Below are positions 8,369 through 15,721 of a stretch of DNA of 42,652 nt, piece after piece. The DNA lies in the NCBI GenBank assembly GCA_029547265.1, contig JAKPPP010000106.1:1-42652 (forward strand), given 5' to 3'. Within the stretch, counting starts at the first letter, position 1. Every line of letters starts with the position of its first letter. A program made the position numbers and the translations under genes. The notes under the pieces are model-generated. The model was not told the origin of the DNA. It did not search any database and saw nothing but the letters and a program-made list of their open reading frames with translations. The DNA is from Bacteroidota bacterium (GTDB lineage: Bacteria; Bacteroidota; Bacteroidia; AKYH767-A; OLB10).

Positions 8369-10270
8369 CTAGTACGCTCTTTCATTACTTCCTTCTACGA
8401 AATAAGTAAATGCTTTACACACTACTCTATTTCCTCCCGGTGTAGGGTAATCGCCACTGAAGTACCAGTCGCCGGCATTATTAGGGCAAGCCTTATGAAG
8501 ATCCACAATAGTTTGGAAGATTATTTCTACCTCTGCATTACACTCTTTAGGCGTAACAATTTTAGCGATGCGTGCTGAAACTTGCTCATAAGTAAACGGA
8601 GCATAAATTTTCTTCACCACATTTTCGGCAGGATGTTCATCTTTCTCGAGTAACGCTTTACACTCAGCATAAACCTCATCGATGATATGTTCCAAATTAT
8701 TTTCTTCGAGTAATTCAACAGCCGCTTTAAACGCAACGAGATCTCCGATTTTCGCCATATCGATACCATAGCAATCGGGGTAACGAATTTGCGGTGCAGA
8801 AGAAACGATGACGATCTTCTTTGGATTTAATCGGTCGAGCATACGAATGATACTATTACGTAAAGTAGTACCTCTCACGATGGAATCATCGATCACCACT
8901 AAATTATCGACACCGGGTTCAAGTGTTCCGTAAGTAATATCATAAACGTGTGCAACCATATCGGTACGATCGCTATCGTTCGTGATAAACGTACGAAGCT
9001 TCGCATCTTTAATCGCAATTTTTTCAGCGCGTGGTTTAATCGACAAAATTTCTTCCAACTTCGCTTCATCGGGATGAGCACCTAAGGCAAGAATTTTTCT
9101 CTTCTTCACCTCACGTAAATATTCCTCCATTCCGTTTACCATACCATAAAAAGCAACTTCGGCAGTATTAGGAATAAATGATAGAACAGTATGGCGAAGA
9201 TCTTTGTCGACAGACTCGAGAATAGCAGGGCATAATAATCGTCCTAATTCTTTACGCTCTTTATAAATATCGGCATCACTACCACGAGAGAAATAAATAC
9301 GCTCAAACGAACACGATTTACGCTCGAGAGGCTCCTTAATCATCTCTTCGGATACACGTCCATCTTTTTTAACGATGATTGCATGTCCCGGTTTAATTTC
9401 ACGTACAGCATTCATTGGCACATTAAACGCCGTTTGAATTTGCGGACGTTCAGAAGTAACCACTACTACTTCATCATCGGCATAATACCAAGCCGGGCGA
9501 ATACCAGCAGGATCGCGCAATACAAAAGCATCGCCATGACCAATTAATCCGGCCATCACATAACCTCCATCCCAACGTTTCGAAGAGCGACGAAGAATTT
9601 TTGCGATGTCGAGGTTAGCAGCGATTAGCGGACTAATTTGTTGCTTAGTAAATCCTTCCTTTTTAAAGCGATAGTACAACTCATCATTCTCCTCATCGAG
9701 GTTATAACCGATATTCTCCATTACGGTAACAGTATCGGCTTTCTCGCGAGGGTGTTGACCAACGGCAACAAGATTATTAAATAACTCCTCCACATTCGTC
9801 ATGTTAAAATTACCTGCAACAACGAGGTTACGAGTCATCCAATTGTTTTGACGAAGGAAAGGGTGACAACTTTCAATATTATTTCCGCCGTAAGTACCAT
9901 AACGAAGGTGGCCGAGGAGTAATTCACCGGTAAAATCGGCATGCTCTTTCAACCATTCAGGATTTTGTGACTTTTCAGGGAATTTTTTGCGAAGTTCCTC
10001 GATAGGGCTATTAATAACACCAAAAATATGAGGGATTGCATTTTTCTCGACAGAACGATAGCGATTGATATACGGCTTACCGGGAGCTACATCGAGCTTG
10101 ATAGAAGCCACACCTGCACCATCTTGCCCGCGATTATGCTGTTTCTCCATCAGGAGGTACAACTTATTTACGCCATAAAGAGAAGTACCGTATTTATCTT
10201 GGTAATACTGTAAAGGCTTCAACAAGCGGATCATAGCAATTCCGCACTCGTGATGAAGGTGGTCGCTCAT
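8369..10270 (-). CDS. Amidophosphoribosyltransferase (PurF family), long Bacteroidota form
   Basis: The 633-residue protein combines an N-terminal class II glutamine amidotransferase and a C-terminal phosphoribosyltransferase. The nucleophile is Cys9 in HHECGIAMI, so residues 1-8 would have to be removed as a propeptide, as in Bacillus PurF. Other signatures are KQHNRGQDGAG, GHLRYGTYGGNN, RDPAGIRPAWYY and the PRPP loop VVIDDSIVRGTT. It is about 130-160 residues longer than E. coli PurF; extra sequence includes a segment around KRKILALGAHPDEAKLEEIL and a C-terminal tail with CPNNAGDWYFSGDYPTPGG. The family member may be the purine-pathway enzyme or a paralogue; from what I know of the phylum, a shorter PurF is often also present, so I do not assign the symbol. 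A TAACTTTG element lies 18 bp upstream. Confidence 0.88.
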   Translation of the reverse strand: MSDHLHHECGIAMIRLLKPLQYYQDKYGTSLYGVNKLYLLMEKQHNRGQDGAGVASIKLDVAPGKPYINRYRSVEKNAIPHIFGVINSPIEELRKKFPEKSQNPEWLKEHADFTGELLLGHLRYGTYGGNNIESCHPFLRQNNWMTRNLVVAGNFNMTNVEELFNNLVAVGQHPREKADTVTVMENIGYNLDEENDELYYRFKKEGFTKQQISPLIAANLDIAKILRRSSKRWDGGYVMAGLIGHGDAFVLRDPAGIRPAWYYADDEVVVVTSERPQIQTAFNVPMNAVREIKPGHAIIVKKDGRVSEEMIKEPLERKSCSFERIYFSRGSDADIYKERKELGRLLCPAILESVDKDLRHTVLSFIPNTAEVAFYGMVNGMEEYLREVKKRKILALGAHPDEAKLEEILSIKPRAEKIAIKDAKLRTFITNDSDRTDMVAHVYDITYGTLEPGVDNLVVIDDSIVRGTTLRNSIIRMLDRLNPKKIVIVSSAPQIRYPDCYGIDMAKIGDLVAFKAAVELLEENNLEHIIDEVYAECKALLEKDEHPAENVVKKIYAPFTYEQVSARIAKIVTPKECNAEVEIIFQTIVDLHKACPNNAGDWYFSGDYPTPGGNRVVCKAFTYFVEGSNERAY

Positions 10271-10287
10271 AGTATCTATCTAAGGTG

Positions 10288-10295
10288 CAAAGTTA
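10288..10295 (-). promoter_or_regulatory. -7 element (TAACTTTG) of the PurF-family gene
   Basis: On the minus strand TAACTTTG matches TAnnTTTG and is 18 bp before the ATG. A well-spaced -33 TTTG is not visible, so only the -7 half is supported. Confidence 0.45.
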
Positions 10296-10477
10296 CGATA
10301 AGGAAAAAGAATTTGAGCTATAAGAAATCAAAAAAACCGAGAAATCGACAACGGAGAAGGTTTCCCGTTCAGATACTGCATTTACCGGTCAGGGGTTAAG
10401 ATTTCGGGGCTAAAACCAATAAATTCGGATTCAGCCATTTTAGGCCCTAAATTCACTGAAAATTGACCTGAAAGCCA

Positions 10478-10485
10478 TAGGTTTG
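10478..10485 (+). promoter_or_regulatory. -7 element (TAGGTTTG) of the cytochrome/barrel operon
   Basis: TAGGTTTG fits TAnnTTTG and lies 18 bp before the ATG at 10504. The only upstream TTG (10463) is too close to be a standard -33 element. Position relative to the start codon supports the call; the -33 is unresolved. Confidence 0.45.
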
Positions 10486-10503
10486 CAGGATATTGCACGA
10501 AAT

Positions 10504-10878
10504 ATGAAGAAAGTATTAGTTTGGGCTATTGCTCTAACAGGTATGATAGCAGCGTTCAGCTCATGCACCAGAGATCCGGATTTATCGAATGTTGCGGAAG
10601 TAAAGTTCAGCGGTGACGTTCAGCGAATATTATCTGCTAACTGTAATTTTAGCGGATGCCACGGCGGCGGGGGACATAATGAAGGATCATTAACTTCATA
10701 TGATGATGTAATGTCGTATGGCGATGTTAAAGCCGGCGATGCACATCGAAGTAAGTTATATCGAGTGATTACGAATCGTTCATTTCAAACGATGCCTCCA
10801 TCGGGGTATTCGGAAGTTAGTGCAGCCGACATCAAGCTCATTTATTTATGGATTGAGCAAGGTGCAAAAAACAATTAA
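10504..10878 (+). CDS. Cytochrome c-like lipoprotein with CX4CH haem motif
   Basis: This 124-residue protein begins with a lipoprotein signal (MKKVLVWAIALTG to FSSC), so it is probably tethered by Cys. The mature part resembles the small class I cytochrome domains common in Bacteroidota lipoproteins: DVQRILSANC..GCHGGG, then LYRVITN..TMPPSG, and a terminal helix IKLIYLWIEQGAKNN. The presumed haem-attachment motif is C-NFSG-CH, that is CX4CH instead of CX2CH; the Met of TMPPSG is the candidate distal ligand. I chose the ATG at 10504 because an upstream TTG (10483) would precede the signal peptide and overlap the promoter. It is the first of three closely spaced genes, the last encoding an outer-membrane barrel. 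Haem binding is inferred, not certain, because of the spacing. Confidence 0.8.
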   Translation: MKKVLVWAIALTGMIAAFSSCTRDPDLSNVAEVKFSGDVQRILSANCNFSGCHGGGGHNEGSLTSYDDVMSYGDVKAGDAHRSKLYRVITNRSFQTMPPSGYSEVSAADIKLIYLWIEQGAKNN

Positions 10879-10887
10879 AAATCGAGT

Positions 10888-11292
10888 ATGAAAACTATAA
10901 AATATTTGAGTTTATTAAGCATAATAATATTTGCCGCAAGCGGATGTTATTATGATAATGTTGAAGAATTACATCCCGGAGTAACAGATAAAAGTTGTGC
11001 TGACACTGCAGGAGTTGTTGCATTTAATCCGAAGGTTAAAACAATCATTGATGCTAACTGCGGAACGACAGGAGGATCAGCAGCGGGATGTCACGGAGCA
11101 TCATCATCGAGTGGAATTCCTCTTGAAACATATGCTGACATGCAAGTTGCATTAACAGATTATCCATTTATGGATGATATTCGCCAAACACCGGATGCGG
11201 GAAGTGTTATGCCAAAAGGAGGCGGAAAATTATCGGATTGTCAAATTCAAGTAATTCAAAATTGGATTGATCAAGGACAATTAGAAAACTAA
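10888..11292 (+). CDS. Second cytochrome c-like lipoprotein, widely spaced Cys...CysHis
   Basis: The 134-residue product starts with a lipoprotein signal peptide (MKTIKYLSLLSIIIFAASGC). The mature domain follows the same plan as the preceding gene: VKTIIDANC, then a CH after nine residues (C-GTTGGSAAG-CH), GIPLETYADM, a candidate distal ligand in SVMPKGGGKL, and the end helix IQVIQNWIDQGQ. The CX9CH spacing is far from the CX2CH recognised by ordinary cytochrome c maturation, so either a longer loop is tolerated or haem is not attached covalently. Two further Cys residues (in KSCADTAG and LSDCQIQ) could instead form disulfides. It lies 9 bp after the first cytochrome-like gene and 5 bp before the barrel gene, clearly one operon. 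Confidence 0.75.
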   Translation: MKTIKYLSLLSIIIFAASGCYYDNVEELHPGVTDKSCADTAGVVAFNPKVKTIIDANCGTTGGSAAGCHGASSSSGIPLETYADMQVALTDYPFMDDIRQTPDAGSVMPKGGGKLSDCQIQVIQNWIDQGQLEN

Positions 11293-11297
11293 CGTTT

Positions 11298-12188
11298 ATG
11301 AATAGCCTAAAATACTATATTACCCTTATTTGTACAGTTAGTATACTATCAGTACAAGCGCAAACCGACAGCACCAAAAGCTGGGGAAGTGAAGCAGAAG
11401 ATAGTGGTCCGTATGTTACCAAAACATTTAAGACGACAAGAGTAATCAACTTCCAAACGATTGAGACATCCGGAGCAAAAGTACTTGACTTTACCATTTC
11501 ACATCGATTTGGACCGATCAATAGTGGAACATATGATTCGTGGGGAATTGACGGTGGAGCAAGCATTCGATTAGGATTAGACTATAGTCCGAATAGCCGA
11601 TTAATGTTTGGACTTGGTCGTTCATCGTATCAAAAAATGTTCGACGGATATGCAAAATACCGTTTATTACGTCAAACAAAAGAAAGCGGAATGCCGATCA
11701 GTTTGACTCTATTTTCGGGAGTGTATTGCATCGGAATGAAAGACCTTGCGAAAGACAACAACGGTTACGATAAATTCCAGCATTTCGACAGCCGACTTTC
11801 ATTTGTACATCAATTACTAATTGCACGAAAATTCGGCGAACAATTCTCATTAGAAATTGCGCCATGGTTTGTTCACTACAACCAAGTAGATGTGATTACC
11901 GATTTAAACGATATGTACGGAGTATCGGCAGCGATGCGATTTAAGTTCAGCAAGAAATTCGGAGTAACGGGTGAGTACTCATATCGCATTAACAAATATT
12001 CGCGAGGAGACTATTACAACAGTATGGGCATCGGATTAGAATTACAAACTGCCGGACATATTTTCCAGGTATTGTTAACGAATTCAATCGGCTTAGCAGA
12101 GAGTCAATATTTACCATATACGAACAACCGTTGGACAAACGCCGGTATTCGTTTAGGATTTAATATTGGAAGATCATTCCAATTATAA
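11298..12188 (+). CDS. Outer-membrane beta-barrel protein (DUF5777-like)
   Basis: This 296-residue protein has a cleavable signal peptide ending in VQAQ. The remainder consists of alternating amphipathic strands typical of an outer-membrane barrel: VLDFTISHRFGPINSGTYDSWGIDGGA, MFGLGRSSY, FDGYAKYRLLRQ, SLTLFSGVY, KFGVTGEYSYRIN, and a terminal strand ending in SFQL. The pattern FTISHRFG with GGASIRLGLDYSP matches what I know as the DUF5777 family, which often neighbours cytochrome-like lipoproteins. It is the last gene of an operon with two such lipoproteins, so a porin-cytochrome type complex is a reasonable inference. Its stop overlaps by 6 bp the stop of the convergent ACMSD gene, leaving no room for a dedicated terminator. 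Confidence 0.82.
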   Translation: MNSLKYYITLICTVSILSVQAQTDSTKSWGSEAEDSGPYVTKTFKTTRVINFQTIETSGAKVLDFTISHRFGPINSGTYDSWGIDGGASIRLGLDYSPNSRLMFGLGRSSYQKMFDGYAKYRLLRQTKESGMPISLTLFSGVYCIGMKDLAKDNNGYDKFQHFDSRLSFVHQLLIARKFGEQFSLEIAPWFVHYNQVDVITDLNDMYGVSAAMRFKFSKKFGVTGEYSYRINKYSRGDYYNSMGIGLELQTAGHIFQVLLTNSIGLAESQYLPYTNNRWTNAGIRLGFNIGRSFQL

Positions 12189-13190
12189 GAAATAAGCTTT
12201 CTCCATATTCAACCATTCGAGAGCGGTTCCGTGAAGGAGTCGCTCTTTTGTTTTTAGGTCGTATGGCATTGAATCGATAAGTTTACCGGGTTCTAGTTCA
12301 CCAAGTGGGAAAGGATAGTCTGTACCGAGTGCTAATTGATCTGCGCCCATTAAATTAACGAGGTAATCCATCATCATTGGATCGTGCACAAGTGTATCGA
12401 GATAGATACGTTTTAAATACTCGCGAGGATTTACTTTATTATCGACAGCAACAAGATCGGGGCGAACATTAAAACCATGTTCAATGCGACCGATGGTAGC
12501 AGGAAAAGAACCACCACCATGAGCGAAAGCCACTTTCAAATTAGGAAGGCGTTCGAGAACACCACCAAAGATCATTGAACAAATAGCGAGAGAAGATTCG
12601 GCAGGCATTCCTACGAGCCATGGCAGCCAATACTTCGACATTTTATCTTTCGCCATCATATCCCATGGGTGAACAAAGATTGAAGCATTCAATTCCTGTG
12701 CAGCCTCGAAAACGGGGAATAATTCAGGAGCGCTTAAGTTCCAATCGTTCACATGCGAGCCTATTTGAACTCCTTTCAAACCAATTTTCATGCAACGCTC
12801 GAGCTCTTTAATCGCCATATCGGGATGTTGGAGAGGGATTGTACCCAAGCCTACAAATCTTTTCGGATAGGCGTTAACGATAGTAGCGATATGATCATTC
12901 AAAAACATGCTAACATCCAATGCATCTTGAGGTTTTGCCCAATAACTAAACATCACGGGAATGGTGCTTAGCACTTGCACATCGATGTGATGATGATTAC
13001 ATTCTTTAATACGCGTTTGAGGATCCCAGCAATTATCTTGAATCTCGCGAAAGAATTTATCATCAACCATCATCCGAGCGCAACAAGGCTTATGATGATC
13101 TAAGCTTATGAAACCACCATAACCAAATTTCTCTCTGAAATTAGGAAGATGTTCGGGGATGATGTGAGTATGAATATCGATTTTGAGCAT
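12183..13190 (-). CDS. nbaD: 2-amino-3-carboxymuconate-6-semialdehyde decarboxylase (ACMSD), amidohydrolase family
   Basis: ACMSD decarboxylates 2-amino-3-carboxymuconate semialdehyde, diverting tryptophan/anthranilate carbon from quinolinate (NAD) synthesis toward acetyl-CoA. The 335-residue length is normal. Zinc-site features of the amidohydrolase TIM barrel are present: His7 and His9 in DIHTHIIPEHLP, the His in IFVHPWDM, the His in VAFAHGGGSFP and the Asp in ALGTDYPFPLGE. The segment FREIQDNCWDPQTRIKECNHHHIDVQVLSTIPVMFSYWA is characteristic of ACMSD rather than of other amidohydrolases. The gene is isolated, convergent with the barrel gene, but the window also holds 3-hydroxyanthranilate dioxygenase and a probable aminomuconate-semialdehyde dehydrogenase, the enzymes immediately before and after it. 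Confidence 0.92.
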   Translation of the reverse strand: MLKIDIHTHIIPEHLPNFREKFGYGGFISLDHHKPCCARMMVDDKFFREIQDNCWDPQTRIKECNHHHIDVQVLSTIPVMFSYWAKPQDALDVSMFLNDHIATIVNAYPKRFVGLGTIPLQHPDMAIKELERCMKIGLKGVQIGSHVNDWNLSAPELFPVFEAAQELNASIFVHPWDMMAKDKMSKYWLPWLVGMPAESSLAICSMIFGGVLERLPNLKVAFAHGGGSFPATIGRIEHGFNVRPDLVAVDNKVNPREYLKRIYLDTLVHDPMMMDYLVNLMGADQLALGTDYPFPLGELEPGKLIDSMPYDLKTKERLLHGTALEWLNMEKAYFL

Positions 13191-13220
13191 GACGAAGTAA
13201 ATTAATTAGAACACAGATCC

Positions 13221-13258
13221 GATAGCAAGCTATCTAAAAGGATTCGCCTGTTGGCGAA
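13221..13258 (-). repeat. Two adjacent small hairpins downstream of the GxxExxY gene
   Basis: GATAG/CTATC (13221-13234, 4-nt loop) and TTCGCC/GGCGAA (13243-13258, 4-nt loop) are perfect and lie just after the 3' end of the GxxExxY gene. No T-tract follows, so these look like a palindromic repeat and not a terminator. A matching hairpin sits at the other end of the gene (13722-13739). Confidence 0.5.
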
Positions 13259-13275
13259 AGAGGATTAAAGAGGAT

Positions 13276-13746
13276 TTATTCGCGGTTCTCTTCAATTGTC
13301 TCAATTACTTTATTAGTTACTATTTTCCTTTTAAACTGTGGCGACTTTCCAAAGTTAAGCAATAAGCCGATTTCAATTTCTGTGGCACGTAAGTAATTTA
13401 TTAACTGATATTCATGTTGTTCGCATAAAGACTCGGCAGCTTTAATCTCAATTATAATCGAATTCTCAACAATTATATCAGCCATGTAAAAACCTACTTG
13501 AGTATCACAATAGAAACCCTTTATTTGCTGTTGTGGTTTACAAGATATTCCATTTCTGCGCAGCTCAAGAACCAAGGCATTTTCATATACCTTTTCAAGA
13601 AAGCCATATCCAAGTTTATTGTAAACAGTATAGTAAGCTTTAATTATTCTACTTGTAAGGTGTTCTTGCATTTTAAAATCATTAAGATTTTTATGAGAAT
13701 CGGATAAATCCTTTTTATCAAGCCTGCTATTTTGCAGGCGATTCAT
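13276..13746 (-). CDS. GxxExxY protein (PD-(D/E)XK nuclease-like)
   Basis: The 156-residue product contains the signature GYGFLEKVYENAL that names the family and, further on, ADIIVENSIIIEIKA, which fits the D...ExK active-site pattern of PD-(D/E)XK nucleases. Cellular function is unknown. The family core starts near MQEHLTSRIIKAYYTVYNKLG, so the first 25 residues (MNRLQNSRLDKKDLSDSHKN...) look like an added extension; the DNA encoding them holds a perfect hairpin. A Met at residue 26 (start at 13671) is an alternative start. The gene is flanked on both sides by short palindromes, which suggests that it travels with, or was inserted into, an intergenic repeat. Family call is good; start uncertain. 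Confidence 0.8.
   Translation of the reverse strand: MNRLQNSRLDKKDLSDSHKNLNDFKMQEHLTSRIIKAYYTVYNKLGYGFLEKVYENALVLELRRNGISCKPQQQIKGFYCDTQVGFYMADIIVENSIIIEIKAAESLCEQHEYQLINYLRATEIEIGLLLNFGKSPQFKRKIVTNKVIETIEENRE
13722..13739 (-). repeat. Perfect hairpin within the 5' end of the GxxExxY reading frame
   Basis: GCCTGC (13722-13727) and GCAGGC (13734-13739) flank a 6-nt loop. It is translated as part of the atypical N-terminal extension if the ATG at 13746 is used, so it may instead be a leader hairpin upstream of a start at 13671. Confidence 0.5.
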
Positions 13747-13835
13747 TCGCGTTCAATCTGAATTTTTATTATTGCAATTATAATCAAAGAAGTATTACGT
13801 AATCGGGAGTAAGTAATTACATACGCTTAAAATAA

Positions 13836-13863
13836 AAACGGCTCATCAGAAGACGAGCCGTTT
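13836..13863 (-). terminator. Terminator of the antiquitin-type ALDH gene
   Basis: A 9-bp perfect stem (AAACGGCTC 13836-13844 with GAGCCGTTT 13855-13863) has a 10-nt loop. On the minus strand it is followed by TTTATTTT. It lies 50 bp after the ALDH stop codon, oriented to end that transcript. Confidence 0.85.
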
Positions 13864-13913
13864 AAACGTATTATTAATTATAAAACCAAGTATCCAAGGT
13901 TATAAAATTTCTA

Positions 13914-15476
13914 TTAAATGTCGAATTTAATACCTTGCGCCAATGGTAATTCTGTAGAATAATTCACTGTATTAGTTTGACGACGCATATATACCTTCCA
14001 AGCATCAGAACCAGATTCACGTCCACCGCCTGTTTCCTTCTCACCACCGAATGCGCCACCGATTTCAGCACCTGAAGTACCGATATTCACGTTAGCGATT
14101 CCGCAGTCAGAACCTTCAGGAGATAAGAACGCTTCAGCCTCTAACATATCACGAGTGAAGATAGAAGAAGACAATCCTTGAGGAACATCATTTTGCAATG
14201 CGATAGCCTCTTCGATAGTACTATACTTCATGATATAAAGAATCGGAGCGAATGTTTCTTCTTGAACAATATGATAATGATTTTGTGCTTCGATGATACA
14301 AGGAGTAACATAGCAACCGCTTTCATAACCTGCACCAGATAAAACATCACCACCTACTAATACTTTTCCACCTTCGTTGCGAGCCTTTTCAATTGCATTT
14401 GTAAAATCAGTAACAGCACCTTTATCGATTAGTGGTCCTACTAATGTTTTAGCATCTAACGGGTGGCCAATACGAATTTGTTTGTAAGCACTCACCAATT
14501 TCTCTTTGAATGAATCGTAAATCGAATCATGAATAATTAAGCGACGAGTAGAAGTACAACGTTGACCTGCGGTTCCAACTGAACCGAACAACACTGCTGT
14601 CATTGCCATTTTAAGATCTGCCTTTTCAGAAAGGATGATAGCATTGTTACCACCTAATTCTAATAACGAGCGACCTAAGCGTTCTCCAACAATTTTACCT
14701 ACTCTCTTACCTACACGAGTAGATCCTGTAGCAGAAATTAACGGAACACGTTTATCGGCAAGGAAATTATCACCAACATATTTCGATCCGCCGGCAACAA
14801 GATTTAAAACACCTTCAGGAACATCGTTAGCTTTCAATACATCAGCGATGATAGCATGAACAGCGATAGCACATAGCATTGTTTTTGAGCTAGGCTTCCA
14901 AACAACAACATCACCACAAACCATTGCTAACATAGCATTCCAGCTCCATACAGCAACCGGGAAATTGAAAGCAGAGATAACACCTACAACTCCTAATGGT
15001 TGATATTGTTCAAACATACGGTGACGAGGGCGTTCACTTGGCATAGTTACACCGTACAACTGACGAGAAAGACCTACTGCAAAATCACAGATATCGATCA
15101 TCTCTTGAACCTCACCTAATCCTTCTTGATAAATTTTACCCATTTCATATGAAACAAGTTTACCAAGAGGTTCTTTATATTCACGTAAGCGATCACCGAT
15201 TTGGCGAACTACTTCTCCACGTTTAGGAGCGGGAACCATTCTCCATTTTTTGAACGCCTCTTGAGCGGTTTGGACAATAGTTTCATAATCGTCGGCTGTA
15301 GCCTGACGAATTTTACCGATTAAAGCACCATCCGAAGAAGAGTAAGACTCAATAATTTCTCCTGTAGTATCAAACCACTGAGTACCGGTACATGCACCTT
15401 TGTTTATATCCTTGATACCCAATTGTTTAAGCATTTCTTGAATGCCAAAATCGTTTGCTGTTGAAGTAGAACTCAT
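13914..15476 (-). CDS. Aldehyde dehydrogenase, ALDH7 (antiquitin) type; probable aminoadipate-semialdehyde dehydrogenase
   Basis: The 520-residue enzyme has the hallmarks of the ALDH7/antiquitin branch: [41 protein letters not shown], the nucleophile Cys307 in [12 protein letters not shown], and the diagnostic C-terminal block [31 protein letters not shown]. Known members oxidise alpha-aminoadipate-6-semialdehyde (in equilibrium with piperideine-6-carboxylate) in lysine and pipecolate degradation, so that is the most likely role; other aldehydes are possible. It stands alone with its own promoter and terminator. The 245-bp region it shares with the divergent adhesin gene contains two clear palindromes. 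Confidence 0.9.
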   Translation of the reverse strand: MSSTSTANDFGIQEMLKQLGIKDINKGACTGTQWFDTTGEIIESYSSSDGALIGKIRQATADDYETIVQTAQEAFKKWRMVPAPKRGEVVRQIGDRLREYKEPLGKLVSYEMGKIYQEGLGEVQEMIDICDFAVGLSRQLYGVTMPSERPRHRMFEQYQPLGVVGVISAFNFPVAVWSWNAMLAMVCGDVVVWKPSSKTMLCAIAVHAIIADVLKANDVPEGVLNLVAGGSKYVGDNFLADKRVPLISATGSTRVGKRVGKIVGERLGRSLLELGGNNAIILSEKADLKMAMTAVLFGSVGTAGQRCTSTRRLIIHDSIYDSFKEKLVSAYKQIRIGHPLDAKTLVGPLIDKGAVTDFTNAIEKARNEGGKVLVGGDVLSGAGYESGCYVTPCIIEAQNHYHIVQEETFAPILYIMKYSTIEEAIALQNDVPQGLSSSIFTRDMLEAEAFLSPEGSDCGIANVNIGTSGAEIGGAFGGEKETGGGRESGSDAWKVYMRRQTNTVNYSTELPLAQGIKFDI

Positions 15477-15496
15477 AGCGTTTTTAAATATTTGTG

Positions 15497-15504
15497 CAAA
15501 GGTA
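15497..15504 (-). promoter_or_regulatory. -7 element (TACCTTTG) of the antiquitin-type ALDH
   Basis: On the minus strand TACCTTTG matches TAnnTTTG, 21 bp before the ATG. A TTTG lies 23 bp further upstream, slightly longer than the usual 19-21 bp spacing. Confidence 0.5.
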
Positions 15505-15588
15505 CAAAACCGAATTGTTTTTTTTCACAAAATGAGGGAGAAGTAATAATATAGCTTAATCACCTCGTTTTATGTGCTATTCATCCAG

Positions 15589-15611
15589 AAATATTGCTTG
15601 GTGCAATATTT
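15589..15611. promoter_or_regulatory. 9-bp palindrome in the divergent ALDH/adhesin control region
   Basis: AAATATTGC (15589-15597) and GCAATATTT (15603-15611) form a perfect inverted repeat with a 5-nt centre. It lies between two divergent genes, where no terminator is needed, so an operator is the more likely reading. On the plus strand a short T-run follows, so a leader terminator remains possible. Confidence 0.45.
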
Positions 15612-15670
15612 TTCACGACTTTTAAAGTCCGAAACAATTAATCCCTTCCCCAAAGAAAGTCAAATGACTG

Positions 15671-15688
15671 GCCTAAAGTTTTTTAGGC
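15671..15688 (+). promoter_or_regulatory. Hairpin in the adhesin leader
   Basis: GCCTAAA (15671-15677) and TTTAGGC (15682-15688) flank a 4-nt loop, 33 bp before the adhesin ATG. It could be a leader RNA hairpin or an operator. No ligand or regulator can be named. Confidence 0.4.
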
Positions 15689-15721
15689 TTAGAGAACACC
15701 TTCTTTTAAATAATTGAAATC

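Noticed and set aside
8775..8790. Additional GGGGTAA copy as an ECF promoter
   Set aside because: It lies inside the PurF-family coding region and has no GTCATA 14 nt downstream.
13221..13258. Terminator for the GxxExxY gene
   Set aside because: The hairpins are not followed by a T-tract on the minus strand.
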